Shown: positions 35,181 through 45,109, counted from the first letter of the stretch. The stretch: DNA of 64,000 bases from Bacillus sp. FJAT-29814 (GCF_001510715.1 NZ_LMTJ01000013.1:18030-82029); one strand, 5' to 3'. Numbers and translations: made by a program. The notes: generated from the letters alone by a model not told the origin.

Positions 35181-38100
35181 TTATGGTGTTACTTTTTGAA
35201 TCCGGCCCTCCGCTTTGTATTCGAAAGGTTTTGGAAGTGACTTTACAAAATCCACAGTTGCCTGTAAATCTTCAGGCCCAATTTCGAGCCCCGTTGAAAG
35301 TGCACCAATTCCATATTTGGCATTTCCGTACATATAATTGTTCACAACGACTGAATACTCTTTGTTCGGATCAATTTTACTACCGTCCGGAAGGAAGATG
35401 TCAACGACTTTGCCGGTTTTCGTAGCATCATCAAAGGTGAACGTGTACTTAAACCCAGCAATATGGAAGTCAAGGCCGCGATCAGTAATTTGGTTGTTTA
35501 ATACCTGTTCCAGATCGGCACCGCTAAGGTTCACCTTATTCAGCACATTCCCAAATGGCTGGATCGAGAATAAATCCCCAAATGTAACTTCTCCAGCGTC
35601 AAGGTTGGCACGGACGCCGCCGCCATTCATTAAGGCAAAGTCGGAATTCATCGCAGCTTTCATGCCATCAGCAATTAAGTTTCCTAGTCCATTGTCACCA
35701 ACCGCTTCAGTTGAAGGGTAAGCTTTTACTAAAGAGGTAAGGGAGCTGCCTACTAACTCGGCCTTGATTGGAGCTACCTGGTCCTCGTATTTTTTCATTA
35801 TCGCCGAAACAGCAGGGTCTGGGGTGTAGTCAGACTGAAAAACTGTTACAATTTCAGCTTCTTTTTTAACAATATCACCTGTTTTCGGGTTTATCAAAAG
35901 GTCAACATCAGAAAAAGCAGAACCGTAGGAATAGGCTTGGACAATTAACTTGTTATCGACCACTTTATTATTATAGACATGGTTATGTCCTGCAAAAATA
36001 ACATCTACCTCATCATCGATTGTTTCAGCAATCCTAGAAGCATCGAACGAATCCGTATAACCGTCTTGAGCTGCAGGGTTATGGGCAAGAACGACAATGG
36101 CTTCAATGCCCTGCGCCTTTAATTCGGACGTATACTTGTTAATCGCTGCTGACTCATCGGTAATCTGTAAATTTTCATTTCCTTTTGTGACAATCATATT
36201 TGGGGTCTCCTGCGTAATCACACCGATAAAGCCAATCTTTACACCGCCTACTTCTTTTACCACATATGGAGCCGTGATTAATTGGCCAGTCGATTTGTCA
36301 AAAGCATTGGCGGCAACGATTGGAAAGTTCATGCCGTCGTAGCCAGCAGTTCCCTTTGGATGCTCGCCGCCATCCATCATCCGGTGCAGCTCGGCAATGC
36401 CCTCGTCAAATTCATGGTTTCCAAGGGTACCGACATCAAAGCCCAAAGATTCCATGACTTCCACTGTAGGCTCGTCCTGAAAAAGCGCCGAAATGAGCGG
36501 GCTGCCGCCAATCATGTCGCCAGCGTGGACAAGTAACGTGTTTGGGTTTGTAGCTTCACGCTCACGAAGGGCAGCGGCAGTGTATTCCATGCTTCCGGCA
36601 AGTCGTCCGCCCACATTTGTATCTGTATCAAGCTGACCATGCAAATCATTCATCCCAAGCAGCTGGACTTTTACCGGCTCAAACCCGATGTCCAATTTAA
36701 AAATGCCAAAGCCGCCTGCGTCAGTTTTTCCAGTATAAGAAATATTGCCGCCAGCATACTTTTCTGCTGCAGGTGATGAAGTAAACGTGACATTCACATT
36801 CCCCGGAATTGGTGCAATTGACCAGTTATTATCAGCAGTTGGAGTGATTTCCTTCATTTCCGTAATATAATCCATTAAGATCTGTCGGTTTTCATCCGCG
36901 GAGTCAACAACCATCTCGCTTCCTTTGACACCAGGGAAGTTACCGCCGCCTCCAGCGCGATAGTTGTTGGTTACCACGATAAAGTCTTGGTCAGGGTCTA
37001 CTGGTTGACCATTGTAAGTAAGATTCAAGACACGGCTGGAATTCGGGTTAAGGATGGTTCCGTCCGGCTTATATTTTGCAGGCTGTGTTACATCAATTTG
37101 GTATTGAACGCCATCGATCACATCAAAGTTAAATACTTGGAAATCAGGGTTTAATAATGCCTGCTCTCCGGTTTTATTCGGGTCAATCGTATTATACTTG
37201 CCAGCTGTCATTTCAATCCATTCTTTCACGACAGAGCCTTTTACTTTAATGGCCTTTAACGTGTTGTCGTATAAGTACAGGTCGCCGGCACTGCGGATTG
37301 TTAAATCGCCTTTCTGGATTTCTGTGTACTCCGATACTCCGTTACGTCCAGCTTTGAATGGAGCTCCAACAGACAGGATTGGTAGATCCTTGTATTCGGG
37401 TTTGCTTAAGGCAATGTAATTTTCTACATACCATTTTTGTGCATCGGTGACAACTTGGATAGATGGGTCATCCTGAACTAGAGCAAAATAGCTGTAAATG
37501 TCATCGGTTGTTTTGCCGATAGGGGTATTCACGTATTTGATTGTTGCTTCGTGGTCTGGTGTAACAGCCTTTACGATAGATGCAACTGGCTCTACTGTCT
37601 TTTTCGTCACTGTTTTTCCAGCGGAATCTTTCACATCTTCATAGATTTCCCGAGTCGAAGACTGCGAATCTGCCACCGACCATTTTCCTCGAACTTTTTC
37701 CAGCTTAAGGTCGATGATTCCTAAAGACCCGCCGCCATAGCCAGCTTGTACCGCAGGGACTCCGTTGATGGTGCCTTTTTCATTATCTACTCCCGGAAGC
37801 GGCTTTCCGTTAGCACCCTTAAACAGACCATCAAGGGCGGCTACGGTTTTTGCCGGAAATAGTTTATGAGTATGCGAGAAGGTAATCGCATCAATACCAT
37901 CCACTTCACTCAGCGCATAAATGACATCTTCCGTGTTCGCCTTATTGCCGCTGAAGCCGGAGTGCGTCATCGCAACAACCAAATCGGCGCCTTCCTCACG
38001 CATTTGCGGAATATATTTCTTAGCCGTCTCAACGATTCCCTTTGTAATCACTTTTCCATCCAAATGGGCCTTGTCCCATTCGTTAATTTGCGGCGGCACG

Positions 38101-38720
38101 AAGCCGATGAAACCAACCTTGATCACGTGCTTTTTGCCTTGCTCATCCACCACTTTTTTATTCAAAATTTTATAAGGGGTGAATTTGTTTATATCGTTAT
38201 TCGGATTGTTGTCATGGTCATCGACATAAACGTTGGCGTTGACAAACGGGAATTTCGCATCATCGTATGCCTCTTCCAAAAACTCAAGCCCGTAGTTAAA
38301 TTCGTGATTTCCGAGGGTTGCGATATCATAGCCCATTTGGTTCATTGCTTTAAAAACCGGATGTACCTCGCCGTCCTGTAAAGGATCGATTTTTGCTACA
38401 TACGTTCCAAGTGGGGTTCCCTGAATCAAGTCGCCATTGTCGACCAACATGCTGTTTTCTGCTTCTGTCCGTGCCTGTTTTACTAGTGAGGCTGTGCTGG
38501 CCATACCGACCTTTAAGTATTCAGCATTTTTGTAATAATCGTAGTTTAAAACATTTGTATGTAGGTCCGTTGTTTCCATCAACCGGAGCTCTACTACAGA
38601 ATCTTTCTTACCCGCATTTGGGTTCTTGGCTGCTGCGTCGACCTGTGTCCCCGAAAAGAATGGAGCCCCGAGAAGTGTTACGGCCAGTGATGTGGACAAC
38701 AGTTTCTTTATACCGCTCAT
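35181..38720 (-). CDS. yfkN: Bifunctional 2',3'-cyclic-nucleotide phosphodiesterase/5'-nucleotidase, YfkN type
   Basis: A 1179-residue exported protein made of two tandem phosphoesterase modules. Module 1 (about 45-640) is of CpdB type: METTDLHTNVLNYDYY, LVDNGDLIQGTPLG, GNHEFNYGLEF. Module 2 (about 680-1175) is of UshA type: LLGMNDLHGQLDT, HAGDMIGGSPLIS, GNHEFDEG, AGHNHVYNN. It degrades cyclic and linear nucleotides outside the cell to release phosphate and nucleosides. B. subtilis YfkN has a C-terminal wall anchor; this protein ends QKVTP without one. I chose the ATG at 38720 because a TTG two codons upstream has no better SD. A hairpin and TATAAT lie about 110-120 bp upstream. Confidence 0.93.
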   Translation of the reverse strand: MSGIKKLLSTSLAVTLLGAPFFSGTQVDAAAKNPNAGKKDSVVELRLMETTDLHTNVLNYDYYKNAEYLKVGMASTASLVKQARTEAENSMLVDNGDLIQGTPLGTYVAKIDPLQDGEVHPVFKAMNQMGYDIATLGNHEFNYGLEFLEEAYDDAKFPFVNANVYVDDHDNNPNNDINKFTPYKILNKKVVDEQGKKHVIKVGFIGFVPPQINEWDKAHLDGKVITKGIVETAKKYIPQMREEGADLVVAMTHSGFSGNKANTEDVIYALSEVDGIDAITFSHTHKLFPAKTVAALDGLFKGANGKPLPGVDNEKGTINGVPAVQAGYGGGSLGIIDLKLEKVRGKWSVADSQSSTREIYEDVKDSAGKTVTKKTVEPVASIVKAVTPDHEATIKYVNTPIGKTTDDIYSYFALVQDDPSIQVVTDAQKWYVENYIALSKPEYKDLPILSVGAPFKAGRNGVSEYTEIQKGDLTIRSAGDLYLYDNTLKAIKVKGSVVKEWIEMTAGKYNTIDPNKTGEQALLNPDFQVFNFDVIDGVQYQIDVTQPAKYKPDGTILNPNSSRVLNLTYNGQPVDPDQDFIVVTNNYRAGGGGNFPGVKGSEMVVDSADENRQILMDYITEMKEITPTADNNWSIAPIPGNVNVTFTSSPAAEKYAGGNISYTGKTDAGGFGIFKLDIGFEPVKVQLLGMNDLHGQLDTDTNVGGRLAGSMEYTAAALREREATNPNTLLVHAGDMIGGSPLISALFQDEPTVEVMESLGFDVGTLGNHEFDEGIAELHRMMDGGEHPKGTAGYDGMNFPIVAANAFDKSTGQLITAPYVVKEVGGVKIGFIGVITQETPNMIVTKGNENLQITDESAAINKYTSELKAQGIEAIVVLAHNPAAQDGYTDSFDASRIAETIDDEVDVIFAGHNHVYNNKVVDNKLIVQAYSYGSAFSDVDLLINPKTGDIVKKEAEIVTVFQSDYTPDPAVSAIMKKYEDQVAPIKAELVGSSLTSLVKAYPSTEAVGDNGLGNLIADGMKAAMNSDFALMNGGGVRANLDAGEVTFGDLFSIQPFGNVLNKVNLSGADLEQVLNNQITDRGLDFHIAGFKYTFTFDDATKTGKVVDIFLPDGSKIDPNKEYSVVVNNYMYGNAKYGIGALSTGLEIGPEDLQATVDFVKSLPKPFEYKAEGRIQKVTP

Positions 38721-38802
38721 TTTCAACCTTTTTCACCATCCTATTAATCTAGTTTTTTTTCCTGAAAAAATAGTCGAATAATCCCCCCTAAAAAAATCCT
38801 CG

Positions 38803-38843
38803 AAAAAAGGCTGCTTCCTACCTATCAAAAAGCAGCCATTATA
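38803..38843 (-). promoter_or_regulatory. Hairpin plus -10-like box in the yfkN-like leader
   Basis: On the minus strand TATAAT (38843-38838) is directly followed by the stem GGCTGCTT/AAGCAGCC and six T (38808-38803). It could be a promoter with its start inside the hairpin, or an attenuator for a transcript begun further upstream. I see no supported gene in the remaining 190 bp up to the YitT-family gene. Confidence 0.4.
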
Positions 38844-39032
38844 ATATTTCGTTCTTAATATAGAATTTAAGGGGATATCCTTCATAATAATAAAAAATTT
38901 TCTACTATTCTGTAAGGGAAAGAAGTCATGGGTCAAAAAGCAGGGATATTCTAGCAACGCGTTAAAGCAAGTGGGAGGTGTAGACAATTTTAAGTATTGT
39001 TATAGAATAATAATTAAAAAAGGAAGTCAAAT

Positions 39033-39866
39033 ATGAATAAAACAGTAAAAGACTTGTTATATATTTTGACCGGTGCGTTCATTTTTGCGTTGGGTGTAAA
39101 TTATTTTACAATACCAAATCAACTCTCCGAAGGCGGCATTTTAGGGATCACCATCATCACCTATTATTTGTTCCAATGGTCCCCGGGGGTCGTGAATTTC
39201 GTCATTAACGCGCTGCTCATTGTAGTTGGCTACAAATTTTTTGAAAAAAGAGCATTTATCTACACCATCATTTCCATTGCATCCAGTTCCGGGTTTTTAT
39301 TTTTAACAGAGGACATCGGAAAAAAGTTGACCGACGATATGCTGCTAGCATCGCTGTTTGCCGGGTTGTTGGTCGGTGTGGGATTAGGTTTGATATTCCG
39401 GGCCGGGGGCTCTTCAGGGGGAACGACAATCCTTGCCAAGCTCGCCAACCAGTATTTTGGCTGGAGCATCGGCAAGGCGATGCTGCTTCTCGACATCATT
39501 GTTGTCGCCGGATCGATTTTTATCATCGGCTTGGAAAAAACGATGTACACCTTGCTGGTGGTTTATGTCGGGGCGAAGGCCATCGATTTTATTGTCGAGG
39601 GGCTGGATGAACGGGTCGCGGTATTAATTATTTCGAATTCGCCTGACCGGGTGCTAGCGATGATTACGGAAAAAATGTCGCGTGGCCTCACTGTGTTGGA
39701 CGGCCACGGGGGCTATACCGGCCAGAAAAAGGAACTACTCTACATTGTGATAAATAAACAGGAAATCGTCCAGCTGAAGAATTTGATTTACGAAATCGAC
39801 GAGCATGCCTACGTGACGATTCACAATGTCCATGAAATGATGGGCAAGGGGTACAAGGCTGGATAG
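39033..39866 (+). CDS. YitT-family membrane protein (DUF161 + DUF2179)
   Basis: A 277-residue protein. The first 195 residues hold five or six membrane helices with GVNYFTIPNQLSEGGILGIT and LIFRAGGSSGGTTILAKL. The C-terminal cytoplasmic DUF2179 domain includes MSRGLTVLDGHGGYTGQKKELLYIVI. Bacilli carry several paralogues (YitT, YqfU, YpjC, YvjA), one with a link to sporulation. Transport is often suggested for the family but unproven. The SD aaaggaag precedes the ATG. Confidence 0.9.
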   Translation: MNKTVKDLLYILTGAFIFALGVNYFTIPNQLSEGGILGITIITYYLFQWSPGVVNFVINALLIVVGYKFFEKRAFIYTIISIASSSGFLFLTEDIGKKLTDDMLLASLFAGLLVGVGLGLIFRAGGSSGGTTILAKLANQYFGWSIGKAMLLLDIIVVAGSIFIIGLEKTMYTLLVVYVGAKAIDFIVEGLDERVAVLIISNSPDRVLAMITEKMSRGLTVLDGHGGYTGQKKELLYIVINKQEIVQLKNLIYEIDEHAYVTIHNVHEMMGKGYKAG

Positions 39867-39997
39867 GTATTAACTACTATGACAGATGTGTGTCAGTTAA
39901 AATGGTTCATGCTAATTATTTTGCGAAATGGGTAGGATAAAGGGGGATTCTGTCGAATATATGTATTACCGAGAATTTAATTACTGGGGTTGGTAAG

Positions 39998-40957
39998 GTG
40001 AGGCTGCATAAAGGAAAAATAGCAATCGTAATCATCATACTGCTGGCGCTGTTTCCGATTTACACATTTATCAATGCTGTTAAAGTCGGGGAAAAAGATA
40101 GCAATACCGGAAATGCTGCAACTCAGGTTGACGTGGCAAAGAAAGTAAAACCTAATAAGAAGGCCGATGATGTGGCGGAAAAAGGCCCATCGGAAGACAC
40201 TTCTCAACAAGCTGAGGTGGAAGAGGCTGCTGCTAAGACAGAGGATTCTCCAGCGGCTAGTGATTCTGCTGTTCCTGAGCCTGGAGCATCCGATGAAACC
40301 AAGAAAACCAGTGATAATAACGGCTTTGTGGTGGTTATAGACCCAGGACATCAGCTGAGGGCTAACCTGGAGAAGGAGCCGGTCGGCCCGAATGCCAAGG
40401 AAACGAAACTCAAGGTTTCGGGTGGCACAACAGGGGTTGCCACTGGAAAGCCGGAATACGTCTTGACGATGGAGGCCTCGCTCATTTTGGGGGAAATACT
40501 CGAGAAAAATGGGGTACAGGTGATTTTTACAAGGACGACCCATAATGTCAATATAAGCAACCGTGAGCGGGCGGAAATTGCCAACCAAAATAAGGCCGAT
40601 TTGTTCGTTCGAATTCATGCGGATGGGGCGGAGGACCCGACCGTCAGCGGATTTTCAGTATTAACGCCGGCAGCAAACAGTCCATATACCAAAGAAATCT
40701 ACCAGGATAGCCTGAAGGCCTCACAAATGATCATCGAGGCAGCCGCCAAGAATCCGACCGTGAAAGTAAACGGGGTCAAATTCCGCAACGACCTATCCGG
40801 CTTCAACTGGTCCCAAGCCCCCAGCACCCTCATCGAAATGGGCTACATGACCAACCCAGCCGAAGACAAAAACCTATCCGACAGAGACTACCTGACTAAA
40901 TTAATCAGAGACGTCGCAGACGGTATCCTCCAATACGCACATTACAAAGAGGAATAA
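39998..40957 (+). CDS. Membrane-anchored N-acetylmuramoyl-L-alanine amidase (Amidase_3)
   Basis: A 319-residue protein with an N-terminal membrane anchor or uncleaved signal (IAIVIIILLALFPIYTFI), an Ala/Glu/Lys-rich low-complexity linker and a C-terminal Amidase_3 domain. Zinc ligands are seen in VVIDPGHQ and VRIHADGAE, with the catalytic Glu in STLIEMGYMTNPAED. It cuts the MurNAc to L-Ala bond. The GTG at 39998 is the likely start; the SD is poor (ggggttggtaag). It is monocistronic. Confidence 0.9.
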   Translation: MRLHKGKIAIVIIILLALFPIYTFINAVKVGEKDSNTGNAATQVDVAKKVKPNKKADDVAEKGPSEDTSQQAEVEEAAAKTEDSPAASDSAVPEPGASDETKKTSDNNGFVVVIDPGHQLRANLEKEPVGPNAKETKLKVSGGTTGVATGKPEYVLTMEASLILGEILEKNGVQVIFTRTTHNVNISNRERAEIANQNKADLFVRIHADGAEDPTVSGFSVLTPAANSPYTKEIYQDSLKASQMIIEAAAKNPTVKVNGVKFRNDLSGFNWSQAPSTLIEMGYMTNPAEDKNLSDRDYLTKLIRDVADGILQYAHYKEE

Positions 40958-40975
40958 TGTGTAAAGAGTGGTATC

Positions 40976-41036
40976 GGTGTCATCAGTGATAATGGTGTCA
41001 ATAGTGTTAATGGTGTCAATAGTAATATTGGTGTCA
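40976..41036 (+). repeat. 18-bp tandem array leading into a REP-like core
   Basis: GGTGTCA recurs at 40976, 40994, 41012 and 41030, exactly 18 bp apart. The units read ggtgtcatcagtgataat, ggtgtcaatagtgttaat and ggtgtcaatagtaatatt. The fourth copy is the start of a full REP-like element. Confidence 0.85.
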
Positions 41037-41084
41037 GGCACCATCCGTGGACAAATTGCTTTTTTGTCCACGTGGGGCGGACAC
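41030..41084 (+). repeat. REP-like palindromic element (long form)
   Basis: Core GGTGTCAGGCACC at 41030-41042, then atccGTGGACAAATTGC and TTTTTTGTCCACG forming a strong hairpin, then tggggcggacac. The remaining gap to the M14 gene shows nothing else. Confidence 0.88.
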
Positions 41085-41318
41085 GAAACTTTTCGAAAGA
41101 AATCGGTCGCTAATAGAGTTACTAGCGATCGTTTTCTTTTTTGTTTTTCTTCATATAACCTCAGATATGTCCCAACTTCTACTACTGATTCAATCTACGT
41201 AAACAACATAAACGGCTTGTTTTCTACAAAACTAGTTAATTAATTCACCTATTTTTCTACAACATCTACTCTATTGCTCTATTATCATAATATTTAGAAA
41301 ACCGAAGGAGTGATGTTA

Positions 41319-42524
41319 ATGAAAAAGAAGAAATTTATGACTGGGCTGGGGGTTGTCGCACTATGTGCAAGTTTAGCAACACCAGCACTAGCAAGCAATT
41401 CTCCCAATGGGAATTTAACAAACCCAAACCAAGTCTACTCTATTAAAGGATTTTCTGATTATGCTGAAATGGTAAGCCGTTTGAAGCAAATTCAGGATAA
41501 TAGCCAAGGTAGAGTGGCCGTTAAAGTTGTTGGAAAATCCAACCGCGGCCTCGATATTTATCAGGCAAGAGTGGGAAATGGCAAGAAAGTAGTTCTCATA
41601 GAAAGTGAGATTCACGGAAACGAAAATACAGGATCCGAGGCAATCCTGAGCGTTCTTCAATATCTCGGTTCAAGCAATTCCCCTGAGGCAAAGAAAATTC
41701 GTGACGAAATTACCCTAGTGGCCTTGCCAAAAATGAATCCTGATGCGGACGAGCGGGACCGCCGAGGAAACAGCATGACATGGCAGGAAGTTGTGGCCAA
41801 ATTCCCGCAACTAGCAAGTGTAAAACCTGCTTGGAACTACTATACATCCAGTAATATGCAGCAAAGGGATTATTCCAAAGATCCCGGCTTTGACGTCAAC
41901 CGCGACTTTAACCCGGACTTAAATTATGTCCCTAACGCCTCCGACTTCCCAGGATCATCCAGTAAACCAGGCTGGTACATAACACCGGAATCCCAAACGG
42001 TGAGAGATGTATATAAGAAATTAAAAGCTGAATTCGGAAAAGTGGACACCTTTATTGACCTGCACCATCAAGGCCAATATTATGTCGAAGGCACCGATGA
42101 CCTTGTGACGATGTCGCTATCCGCCGAATTTGTCCCAGACCCGCGTACACCTAAGGGATCGAAATATGCTGATTATGCGAAAAACTACAATGTTGATTAT
42201 TCAAAACAATTGAACCTTGCTGCCTACAATGCGTTGCAGGCTTCAGGGAATTCACCATTCACCAATATTACCCTTTATCAGCGGAACCTTGACCTTCCTG
42301 GTACCGCATTGGGAAGCTTTGCCCTTAACGGCAGCGGCACCATCCTCTTTGAAGTAAGAGGCCAAAGCCACACTTTAGGGCAAAAGAAGAAAGGCCAGCT
42401 CGTAAAAGCAGTGGAAACTGGACTTTACGGCATTTTGAACGGTGTTGCTGATGGCTCTGTAAAAAATTTGGACCCAGCAGACTATGAAAAGATTCCAGAA
42501 ACCGCCTACGAACCATCTCTTTAA
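41319..42524 (+). CDS. Secreted M14-family zinc carboxypeptidase
   Basis: A 401-residue enzyme with a signal peptide (CASLATPALAS) and an M14 domain. The HxxE zinc pair lies in SEIHGNENTGSEA, the substrate Arg in DVNRDFNPD, the third zinc histidine in FIDLHHQGQY, and the catalytic Glu probably in ILFEVRGQS near the end. It removes C-terminal residues from extracellular peptides, or acts on wall peptides as some relatives do. The ATG at 41319 is chosen since aaggag lies 8 nt upstream; a GTG and an ATG closer to the SD are less likely. Confidence 0.92.
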   Translation: MKKKKFMTGLGVVALCASLATPALASNSPNGNLTNPNQVYSIKGFSDYAEMVSRLKQIQDNSQGRVAVKVVGKSNRGLDIYQARVGNGKKVVLIESEIHGNENTGSEAILSVLQYLGSSNSPEAKKIRDEITLVALPKMNPDADERDRRGNSMTWQEVVAKFPQLASVKPAWNYYTSSNMQQRDYSKDPGFDVNRDFNPDLNYVPNASDFPGSSSKPGWYITPESQTVRDVYKKLKAEFGKVDTFIDLHHQGQYYVEGTDDLVTMSLSAEFVPDPRTPKGSKYADYAKNYNVDYSKQLNLAAYNALQASGNSPFTNITLYQRNLDLPGTALGSFALNGSGTILFEVRGQSHTLGQKKKGQLVKAVETGLYGILNGVADGSVKNLDPADYEKIPETAYEPSL

Positions 42525-42526
42525 AA

Positions 42527-42571
42527 AAATGCCCCCTTTAAACACTAAAGTGTTCGAAGGGGGCCTTTTTT
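42527..42571. terminator. Bidirectional terminator
   Basis: The long stem GCCCCCTT...AAGGGGGC with an inner AACACT/AGTGTT pairing is followed by seven T. It overlaps the end of the acylase gene. Confidence 0.9.
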
Positions 42572-44946
42572 TACTTTTTATTAGGCTTGGTTAGGTCGAG
42601 AATCATCGGTTTGTACTCCCAGTTGGCATAAAGCAATCTTTGGTCATCAAAGTGCGGTGAACGCGGATCGCCGCTTTGGCCAGGCGGAAGGATGTTGACA
42701 CTCTTGGTTTGGACCTTGGAAAACTCGACAATTTGGTTGTAGGTACCGCGGTTCATGTTGAGGATCGGCTCAACTCCACGGGCGCCGAGCTGGTCGAATT
42801 TTATTTTTGAAGTTGTTGTCAGCCATTGATCCAACGGCTTTCCTGCATGTTCCTTAGCAGGATGCTCCACAGCATATTGTAGGCCGTCCCGAACCACTTG
42901 CTGTAAATCCAGTTTGCCAAGGAAGTTGTACTTGCTCCCCAACTCTCCCTCATCGGCCTGTAGCACATGATAAAGCAGGTCATTCGAGTCACCGCCAATC
43001 CCTTGAAGCTCCTTGAATACATCTGTTTTAACTTTGGCAAACCAGCTTCTAAAAATCGTCAAGCCCGGATCATCATAAAGCTCATCCTTATTTTCATCCC
43101 ATTGGTACTCATCCCATCTGTCAACAAGACCAGCAGCCTGCTTGACCTCAGCAGATAGCCCTTCGACAGACCCTAATTTCTCCAACAACAAATCCTTGAA
43201 GAAATAGGCATTCAATTCGATATGACCGGCCTTTTTGTTGATTTCCTCCATGTCGGACCAGGCCACTTTGTCAATCCCGTCAAGCTGGTCAAGGATAAAC
43301 TTGACTCGGTGGGTTGGACCAAACAAGGATTCTGTGTATTCCCAATCCGAGCTCGGCTTGTTATTCCAGTTGGCGACATAGCCTTGTGCCGGGTTAATCG
43401 CGTGCGTCAAAGTTTCAAACGGGTTAATTCCCTGCCAGTCCTGCGAGCCATCGCCAAGCATTGGCAGGCGGTTGTCAGTGCCTTCCGCCCTCATCGCGTT
43501 TTTCCCCGTAATCCAGTACCCGATATTGCCCTGTTTATCCGCATAGAGGAAGTTGTGCGACGTTGGAATCTTTTTCGTCGCTGCTTCGAACTGTTTTACG
43601 TTGCTGGCACGGTTGAAATCATAGAATCCAACCATCGCTTCAATTTCCTGACCCCAGTGGGCCCGTTTCTGGGTGTAGGCAACACCAGCGTCCTTATAAA
43701 CAACCGGTCCGTAGACGCTGCGATAAACCGGGAGTGGAATCGCGCTGCCGCCGGCCACCTTTAGCGTTTCGGTACGGACTTCAAAATCGATCCATTTACC
43801 TTTATACCAATATTGATTTGGATTAGCAGGGTTTATTTTTAAAACAAAGGTGTCAATTTGGTCGCCCATCCCGGTTGTGGTTGTCCAGGCAAAATCGTTG
43901 CCGCGGCCGATGAGCGGGATCGGGCCAGCACCGGCGAACGCCATCCCGACGGAATTGTATCCAGCACCATGAATGCCGACTTCATGGGCAATCTGCGGCG
44001 CGGAAAAGCCCATTTGCGGACCTCCGAGGAGAAGCGTTCCGCCTGTGGCGCTCCGCGACGGACTGACCACCCAGGCATTGCTGCCACCCTTATGTGGGAA
44101 GCCATAAGCCTTTTCGATATCCAGCTTCATCTGCTGTTCCTTCTCAAGCTGCTCAGCGACCTTTTCGCTGTTCGGGAATTGGGCAGGATCCAGCTTGGCC
44201 GCTTTCTTTACGGATTTATCCGGTTTGGAGTGAAGTGAAACCGGAGCATCCGGGTCATTTTTCAAAAAGATCGTGTTGAATGCCTGAAGGCCTTTTTCGG
44301 GACCAAACTTCTGCTGCAGCTTGGTCAAGCGATCGAAGGTGGTCATTTCACCGCCGCCGCTCTCTCCAAATCGGCGCACCATCAACTGCTGCACTTTTAA
44401 TGAATCAACAATTGTCCATTTGGCTGGTTTGCTGCCACGGAATTCGGGAGGCAGCGCTGCCGCCGGGGTCGTTTCTATGTAATGGTTGATCCCGTCAATA
44501 TAGCCCTGCAGCCCGCGTTTTACATAGTCCGGCAGCTTGGCGAATTGGGCCAGTGCCTCTTCGTCGGTGTAGCCGTCACGGCGAATCACTTGGTCTTGTC
44601 CAAGATTTGCTTGGGTTCCCCCGAAAAATTCCGCCATCCGTCCGCTGGCGACAATCCGAGACAGCTCCGCCTGCCAAAGCCTGTCCTCAGCAGTGGCATA
44701 GCCGACTCCAAAGAATAGGGCAGCGTCGGTTTCTGAATAAATGTGCGGCACCCCATAAGAATCCCTGACAATCTTAATTTCCTGCCCTTGATGGTTTAAT
44801 AGTTTGGTAGATTCAATTTGATAGGCTGCGGACGCTTGCGGTGTGGGCGAAGATTTTGGCGCGGCAAGTCCCGGCGCCGGAACAGCGAATAGACTTGCTG
44901 CCAAAGCTGTGGTGGAAAGAACAGATAGAATGCGTTTCTTTTTCAA
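42571..44946 (-). CDS. Secreted penicillin-acylase-family amidohydrolase
   Basis: A 791-residue Ntn-hydrolase precursor. A signal peptide (SLFAVPAPGLAA) is followed by the A chain (IVRDSYGVPHIYSETD, DRLWQAELSRIVASGRMAEFFG), a spacer, and the B chain starting at the nucleophile Ser289 in KGGSNAWVVS. Such enzymes self-cleave before that serine. Length and sequence style match the extracellular penicillin G acylase of Bacillus (Priestia) megaterium. Natural substrates may be N-acyl amino acids or acyl-homoserine lactones rather than penicillin. A TTG start at 44946 has the SD aggagg 8-9 nt upstream; no ATG fits. Confidence 0.92.
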   Translation of the reverse strand: MKKKRILSVLSTTALAASLFAVPAPGLAAPKSSPTPQASAAYQIESTKLLNHQGQEIKIVRDSYGVPHIYSETDAALFFGVGYATAEDRLWQAELSRIVASGRMAEFFGGTQANLGQDQVIRRDGYTDEEALAQFAKLPDYVKRGLQGYIDGINHYIETTPAAALPPEFRGSKPAKWTIVDSLKVQQLMVRRFGESGGGEMTTFDRLTKLQQKFGPEKGLQAFNTIFLKNDPDAPVSLHSKPDKSVKKAAKLDPAQFPNSEKVAEQLEKEQQMKLDIEKAYGFPHKGGSNAWVVSPSRSATGGTLLLGGPQMGFSAPQIAHEVGIHGAGYNSVGMAFAGAGPIPLIGRGNDFAWTTTTGMGDQIDTFVLKINPANPNQYWYKGKWIDFEVRTETLKVAGGSAIPLPVYRSVYGPVVYKDAGVAYTQKRAHWGQEIEAMVGFYDFNRASNVKQFEAATKKIPTSHNFLYADKQGNIGYWITGKNAMRAEGTDNRLPMLGDGSQDWQGINPFETLTHAINPAQGYVANWNNKPSSDWEYTESLFGPTHRVKFILDQLDGIDKVAWSDMEEINKKAGHIELNAYFFKDLLLEKLGSVEGLSAEVKQAAGLVDRWDEYQWDENKDELYDDPGLTIFRSWFAKVKTDVFKELQGIGGDSNDLLYHVLQADEGELGSKYNFLGKLDLQQVVRDGLQYAVEHPAKEHAGKPLDQWLTTTSKIKFDQLGARGVEPILNMNRGTYNQIVEFSKVQTKSVNILPPGQSGDPRSPHFDDQRLLYANWEYKPMILDLTKPNKK

Positions 44947-45109
44947 AAAAAAGCCTCCTTTTTAATAGATTCACGTCCACTATAACGCACACAACGTGTG
45001 AAAAATGTAACTGTATGGATAGGATAACGGGAAATATTTCGACAAGAACCCAAAGAGGATCCGTTCCATAAGATATACAATGAGAAAAAAATCGAGGAGG
45101 ATGCTCACG

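Noticed and set aside
38733..38987. 84-codon minus-strand open frame upstream of the yfkN-like gene
   Set aside because: It starts at an unsupported TTG, runs through a hairpin and a T-rich leader, and resembles no protein.
40976..41042. Possible mini-CRISPR
   Set aside because: The 18-bp units are directly tandem with no spacers and run into a REP-like core.
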